Source of the DNA: Promicromonospora sp. AC04
GTDB lineage: Bacteria > Actinomycetota > Actinomycetes > Actinomycetales > Cellulomonadaceae
Length of the DNA stretch: 64,000 nucleotides
Direction: 5' to 3'
Assembly: GCF_003058225.1 (NCBI RefSeq)
Contig: NZ_QBUG01000011.1
Coordinates: 186,001 to 250,000, forward strand
Shown in pieces: positions 60,671 through 64,000 of this stretch. The translations under genes were made by a program, and so were the position numbers. Position 1 is the stretch's first letter. Each line of letters begins with the position of its first letter. The notes beneath the pieces are model-generated. The model saw only the letters and a list, made by a program, of their open reading frames with translations, was not told where the DNA came from and ran no database searches.

Positions 60671-61737
60671 TTCAGGCGCTCCCAGAAGCTCGGGCCGATG
60701 GGCTCGGCGAAGTCGTCCTGCGCGATGAGGTAGCCCTCGTCGTCGACCGTGATCGGCAGCTGCGGCAGCCGGCGGTTGGCCGGGCCGAAGACGACCTTCG
60801 CGCTGTCGGCGATGTCGAACGTCGACTGGTGGCAGGGGCACAGGAGGTGGTGGGTCTGCTGCTCGTAGAGCGCCACCGGGCAGCCCACGTGCGTGCAGAT
60901 CTTCGAGTAGGCGACGATGCCCTCGTGCGACCAGGTCTCGCCCTCGGGCGACTGGTCGGTCCGGAGGTCCTCCGGGTTGAGGCGGACCATCAGGACCACG
61001 GCCTTGGACTTCTCCGTGATCCACTCGTGGGACTCGCGGAACTCCTCGGTGGTCTCCGGGATCACGTGGAACACGGAGCCCACGGTGACGTCCGCGACCT
61101 TGATCGGCCGGCCCGACGGGTCGATCGCGAGGCGCGTGCCCCGCTTCCACATCGTGTGCTTGAACGCGGAGATGTTCCAGTCGCCGCCCACCGAACCGAT
61201 CAGCGGCACGGCGATGGCCAGCGGGAACAGCGCCAGGGCGCCGAAGAACGCACCCTTGAGCACACCACGCCGTCCGACGACGCCCGAGTCCTCGAGCCCG
61301 TCGTTCAGGTCCTTGACCGCGTCCGCGCGGGTCGCGTCGTCCGACGCGAGGGGGTGGCGCTCCTGGACCATCTCCTTGTCACCCATGAGCGCCTTGGCCC
61401 AGTGGATGCCCGCGACGCCGATGCCGAGCAGCGAAACCGCGAGGCCGAGGCCGATCAGCAGGGTCGAGAGCCGGACGCCCGACGTCGTGCCGTCCGGCGG
61501 GACCATCACGTAGGCCACGATCGAGCCGATCGTGCCGAGGATCGACAGAACGAACAGGAAGGTGACCGTCCGCTCGGCGCGCTTGGCCGCCCGCGGGTCC
61601 GTGTCGGTCAGGCGGTGCTTGTGCTCCGGGATGCCCGGGTCCGGGAACCGCTCGGCATGCCCGACGGCGTTGCCGGTCTGCGGGGTGACCGTCACCTCGT
61701 GAGAGGTGTCGGCAGGGGGGTTCTGGTTGTCGCTCAC
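60667..61737 (-). CDS. qcrA: Cytochrome bc1 complex Rieske iron-sulfur subunit
   Basis: 356 residues from GTG 61737 (GTGA overlap with qcrC). Three membrane helices (about 57-78, 89-113, 163-185), then the Rieske domain with C281-T-H283...C286 and C300-P-C302-H303. The extra N-terminal helices are typical of actinobacteria. Confidence 0.96.
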   Translation of the reverse strand: MSDNQNPPADTSHEVTVTPQTGNAVGHAERFPDPGIPEHKHRLTDTDPRAAKRAERTVTFLFVLSILGTIGSIVAYVMVPPDGTTSGVRLSTLLIGLGLAVSLLGIGVAGIHWAKALMGDKEMVQERHPLASDDATRADAVKDLNDGLEDSGVVGRRGVLKGAFFGALALFPLAIAVPLIGSVGGDWNISAFKHTMWKRGTRLAIDPSGRPIKVADVTVGSVFHVIPETTEEFRESHEWITEKSKAVVLMVRLNPEDLRTDQSPEGETWSHEGIVAYSKICTHVGCPVALYEQQTHHLLCPCHQSTFDIADSAKVVFGPANRRLPQLPITVDDEGYLIAQDDFAEPIGPSFWERLK

Positions 61738-62513
61738 GAGGACTTCGCTCCGATCCACACTGCGGCGCCGATGAGCAGGCCGAGGCCGATCACGAAGGCC
61801 CAGAGGCCTTCGGACACCGGTCCGAGGGCGCCGAGCGCGTTACCGCCGGCCGAACCCTCGCGCTGCTCGACGAGGAACGAGACGATGTCGCGCTTCTCCT
61901 CCGGCGTGATGTTCGCGTCGTTGAACACCGGCATCGACTGCGGGCCGGTGAGCATCGCCTGGTAGATGTTCCGCTCCGACGTCTCCCACAGCGCGGGGGC
62001 GAACTTGCCCTCCGAGAGTGCGCCGCCGGCGCCCACGGCGTTGTGGCACATGGCGCAGTTGGTGCGGAACAGGGCCATGCCGTTGGACGGGTCGCCCTGG
62101 GTGGCGTCGACCTGCTCGTCCGTGGGGATCGCCGGTCCGGCGCCCAGCGAGGCGACGTAGGCGGCCAGGGCCGCGGTCTGCTCCTCGTTGAACTGCGCCG
62201 GCTTGGCCCGCGCCTGCGGACCGCTCATCTGCATCGGCATCCGGCCCGTCGACACCTGGAAGTCGACGGCAGCTGCGCCGACGCCAACCAGGGACGGCAC
62301 GCCGTCGGTGCCCTCCGCGTTCGCGCCGTGGCACGTCGCGCAGTTGGCCTGGAACAGCTTCTTACCGGTCTCGATGTCCGCGGTGCTGACGGTCTCGGCA
62401 TTAGCCGTGCTCGGAGCCAGGGCGGCGTAGACGCCGCCCGTGGTCAGCAGCGCCAGCAGCAGGAGTACGACCGGCGCCAGCCGGTGATGCCTGCGGGCGG
62501 CGAGTGCCTTCAC
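61734..62513 (-). CDS. qcrC: Cytochrome bc1 complex dihaem cytochrome c subunit
   Basis: 259 residues from GTG 62513 (GAGGAAA). Signal/anchor helix about 11-33, two haem sites C58-A-T-C-H62 and C153-A-M-C-H157, and a C-terminal membrane helix (about 232-256). Passes electrons directly to the aa3 oxidase. First gene of qcrCAB, 106 bases from ctaE. Confidence 0.96.
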   Translation of the reverse strand: MKALAARRHHRLAPVVLLLLALLTTGGVYAALAPSTANAETVSTADIETGKKLFQANCATCHGANAEGTDGVPSLVGVGAAAVDFQVSTGRMPMQMSGPQARAKPAQFNEEQTAALAAYVASLGAGPAIPTDEQVDATQGDPSNGMALFRTNCAMCHNAVGAGGALSEGKFAPALWETSERNIYQAMLTGPQSMPVFNDANITPEEKRDIVSFLVEQREGSAGGNALGALGPVSEGLWAFVIGLGLLIGAAVWIGAKSS

Positions 62514-62619
62514 GAAAATTTCCTCGTCTCGCTGTGAGTGTTTGAGCTTCTCTGTTATGAACCTATGCCACCGCACGGGGCCGCGATGCACATCCGCTTC
62601 GGGGCGTATCTGCTTCGGG

Positions 62620-63273
62620 TCAGCGCAGCAGGTAGATCACCGCGAACAGCGCGATCCACACCACGTCGACGAAGTGCCAGTAGTAAGACGTGACGATCGT
62701 GGTGGTGGCCTCGTGGTGACCGAAGCGCTTGGCGGCGAACGAGCGGCCGAGCACGAAGAGGAATGCGATCAGGCCGCCGGTCACGTGGAGGCCGTGGAAG
62801 CCGGTGGTCATGTAGAAGACCGAGCCGTACGCACTGGACGAGATAGTCAGCCCCTCGTGGACCAGCTCGGTGTACTCGAAGATCTGACCGCCGATGAAGA
62901 ACGCGCCCATCAGGTAGGTCATCGTGAGCCACTCGTGCATGCCCCAGGTCCAGAACTGGAAGAGCTTCCCGGAGCGCGACGGCTTGAACTGCTCAGCCTT
63001 GAAGACCGCCCACTGGCAGGTGAAGGACGACAGCACCAGGACGATCGTGTTGATCGTCGAGAAGGTGATGTTCAGCTTGTCCGCCTGCAGCGCCCACTCC
63101 TCGGCCGGCATCGTCTGCCGGACCGTGAAGTACATCGCGAAGAGCGCTGCGAAGAACATGAGCTCGCTCGCGAGCCAGACGATCGTCCCGACCGAGACCG
63201 GGTTCGGACGATTGACTGTCACGTGCTGGTGTGTGGGGGTGGCTGCAGCCGTTGCGGTCGACACGACAGCCAT
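62620..63273 (-). CDS. ctaE: Cytochrome c oxidase subunit III
   Basis: 217 residues from ATG 63273, five membrane helices as in actinobacterial subunit III. Motifs [32 protein letters not shown] and [14 protein letters not shown]. Belongs to the aa3 oxidase; subunits I and II are not in the window. The upstream CAACGT box, 8 bases from the ATG, and the absence of a ribosome site suggest a leaderless start. Confidence 0.95.
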   Translation of the reverse strand: MAVVSTATAAATPTHQHVTVNRPNPVSVGTIVWLASELMFFAALFAMYFTVRQTMPAEEWALQADKLNITFSTINTIVLVLSSFTCQWAVFKAEQFKPSRSGKLFQFWTWGMHEWLTMTYLMGAFFIGGQIFEYTELVHEGLTISSSAYGSVFYMTTGFHGLHVTGGLIAFLFVLGRSFAAKRFGHHEATTTIVTSYYWHFVDVVWIALFAVIYLLR

Positions 63274-63439
63274 TATTGCCGACGTTGGGGTGTCCCGAAC
63301 GCCGAAGCGCCAGCGACGCTCGCGTGGAATCTCACAAAGTCCTTTCAACGCGCTACCTGCGGCGTCTCTTGCTGACGCGATTCCACAGAGTGCCATGAAA
63401 AGGGCGTGGACAAATCTGCCGTGAGAGCGGGGTCTGTGC

Positions 63440-63445
63440 CACGAT
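63440..63445 (+). promoter_or_regulatory. -10-like box CACGAT before the receiver-domain gene
   Basis: CACGAT, 6 bases before ATG 63452; same spacing as the TANNNT boxes but with C in first place. Confidence 0.35.
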
Positions 63446-63451
63446 CGAGGC

Positions 63452-63901
63452 ATGACCGGCATGACGACGGATGTGACCAGTGCAGGCACGAGCGGTGTGG
63501 CGACGTCGAGCCCGCGAGTCCTCCTGTACAGCGACGACCGCACGGTGCGTGAGCAGGTGCGACTCGCCGTCGGCCCGCGCCTGCACGCAGGCGCGCCCGA
63601 CATCGCGTGGACCGAGGCCGCCACCCCTGCCGCAGTGGTGGACAAGGCCGACAACGAGACGTGGGACCTGCTCGTCCTCGACGGCGAGGCCGACCAGGCC
63701 GGCGGCATGGGCCTGTGCCGCCAGCTCAAGAACGAGGTCTACGAGTGCCCGCCGGTACTCATCCTCACGGGCCGCCCGGAGGACGCCTGGCTCGCCTCCT
63801 GGTCCCTGGCCGACGGCGTGGTGTCCCGCCCGCTCGACGCCATCAAGGTGCAGGAGGCCGTCGCGGAGCTCCTTACTGCCTCCCGGGTGGGTACCGCGTG
63901 A
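63452..63901 (+). CDS. Stand-alone receiver-domain protein upstream of trpD
   Basis: 149 residues. N-terminal 20 are Thr/Ser/Gly-rich; the rest is a response-regulator-like fold with S-D28-D29 acidic pair, phosphosite D77 (LLVLDGEAD) and T at the end of strand 4 (LILTG). The usual Lys after strand 5 is replaced by Arg (VVSRPL), so phosphorylation chemistry may be altered. There is no output domain and no adjacent kinase. Its stop overlaps the trpD start (GTGA). Confidence 0.82.
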   Translation: MTGMTTDVTSAGTSGVATSSPRVLLYSDDRTVREQVRLAVGPRLHAGAPDIAWTEAATPAAVVDKADNETWDLLVLDGEADQAGGMGLCRQLKNEVYECPPVLILTGRPEDAWLASWSLADGVVSRPLDAIKVQEAVAELLTASRVGTA

Positions 63902-64000
63902 ATCTCGAGGCACCGACGTGGTCCGGCCTGCTCGCCGGGCTGATCTCCGGCGACGACCTGAGCCAGGAGGAAGCCACCTGGGCGATGGACCGGGTGATGA
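63898..64000 (+). CDS. trpD: Anthranilate phosphoribosyltransferase, N-terminal part (cut by window end)
   Basis: 34 residues from GTG 63898: [20 protein letters not shown] continuing LSQEEATWAMDRVM, the start helix pair of TrpD (LL..L..G.DLS..EA..AMD..M). It catalyses the second step of tryptophan synthesis. Translation is coupled to the receiver-domain gene. Confidence 0.85.
   Translation, partial: MNLEAPTWSGLLAGLISGDDLSQEEATWAMDRVM

Overview
The window is high-GC actinobacterial DNA. Gene content and order resemble Micrococcales of the Promicromonosporaceae/Cellulomonadaceae kind. This is an inference from a principal sigma factor with a Lys/Ala-rich N-terminus, a ParE-type topoisomerase, DUF7455 and DUF4192 proteins, a qcrCAB-ctaE block, many carbohydrate genes and several leaderless genes. 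Parts of the order match Mycobacterium tuberculosis (polyprenyl synthase, PknL, Rv2175c-like, AroG; and Rv2191-like nuclease, QcrB-QcrA-QcrC-CtaE, TrpD).

Layout. 1-3.2 kb: end of a probable WYL regulator, a lipase-maturation-factor-like membrane protein and a LacI regulator. 3.2-18.4 kb, all on the minus strand: a type VII secretion (T7SS)-like locus read from 18.4 kb towards 3.2 kb. It has two copies of a five-gene cassette (WXG100, WXG100, a 467-471 aa T7SS-signal protein with a membrane region, and two ~215-260 aa proteins of unknown function), then two LysM membrane proteins sharing one cytosolic domain, then a 1488-residue EccC/EssC-type ATPase. No eccB, eccD, eccE or mycP gene lies in the window. 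18.6-21.5 kb: secreted lipase, DUF6580 membrane protein and DUF4430-like lipoprotein. 21.7-29.4 kb: parE, DUF7455, a 5'-truncated GH2 gene, a SpoIID-like protein and the principal sigma factor. 29.6-35.7 kb: UspA, DUF4192, lipoprotein, polyprenyl synthase, PknL-like PASTA kinase and its likely DNA-binding partner. 35.7-44 kb: AroG, pyrophosphate-type phosphofructokinase, GNAT enzyme, acyl-CoA synthetase, ROK glucokinase, acidic membrane protein and PlsC. 44-53 kb: LacI-controlled sugar cluster (binding protein, two permeases, GH1, a PF10091-type secreted glycosidase, GH13). 53-64 kb: purC, DEDDh/GIY-YIG nuclease, AsnC-type ligand domain, a second qcrB, Mn-type SOD, qcrCAB, ctaE, a receiver-domain protein and the start of trpD.

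Two DNA-level themes recur. Many gene ends carry very long, almost perfect hairpins, some belonging to sequence families. Many genes start directly behind a TANNNT -10 box with a 6-8 base gap and no leader. The most unusual part is the compact T7SS-like locus with its duplicated cassette. Its two cassettes encode one WXG100 protein that is identical at the protein level, while the substrates diverge towards their C-termini.
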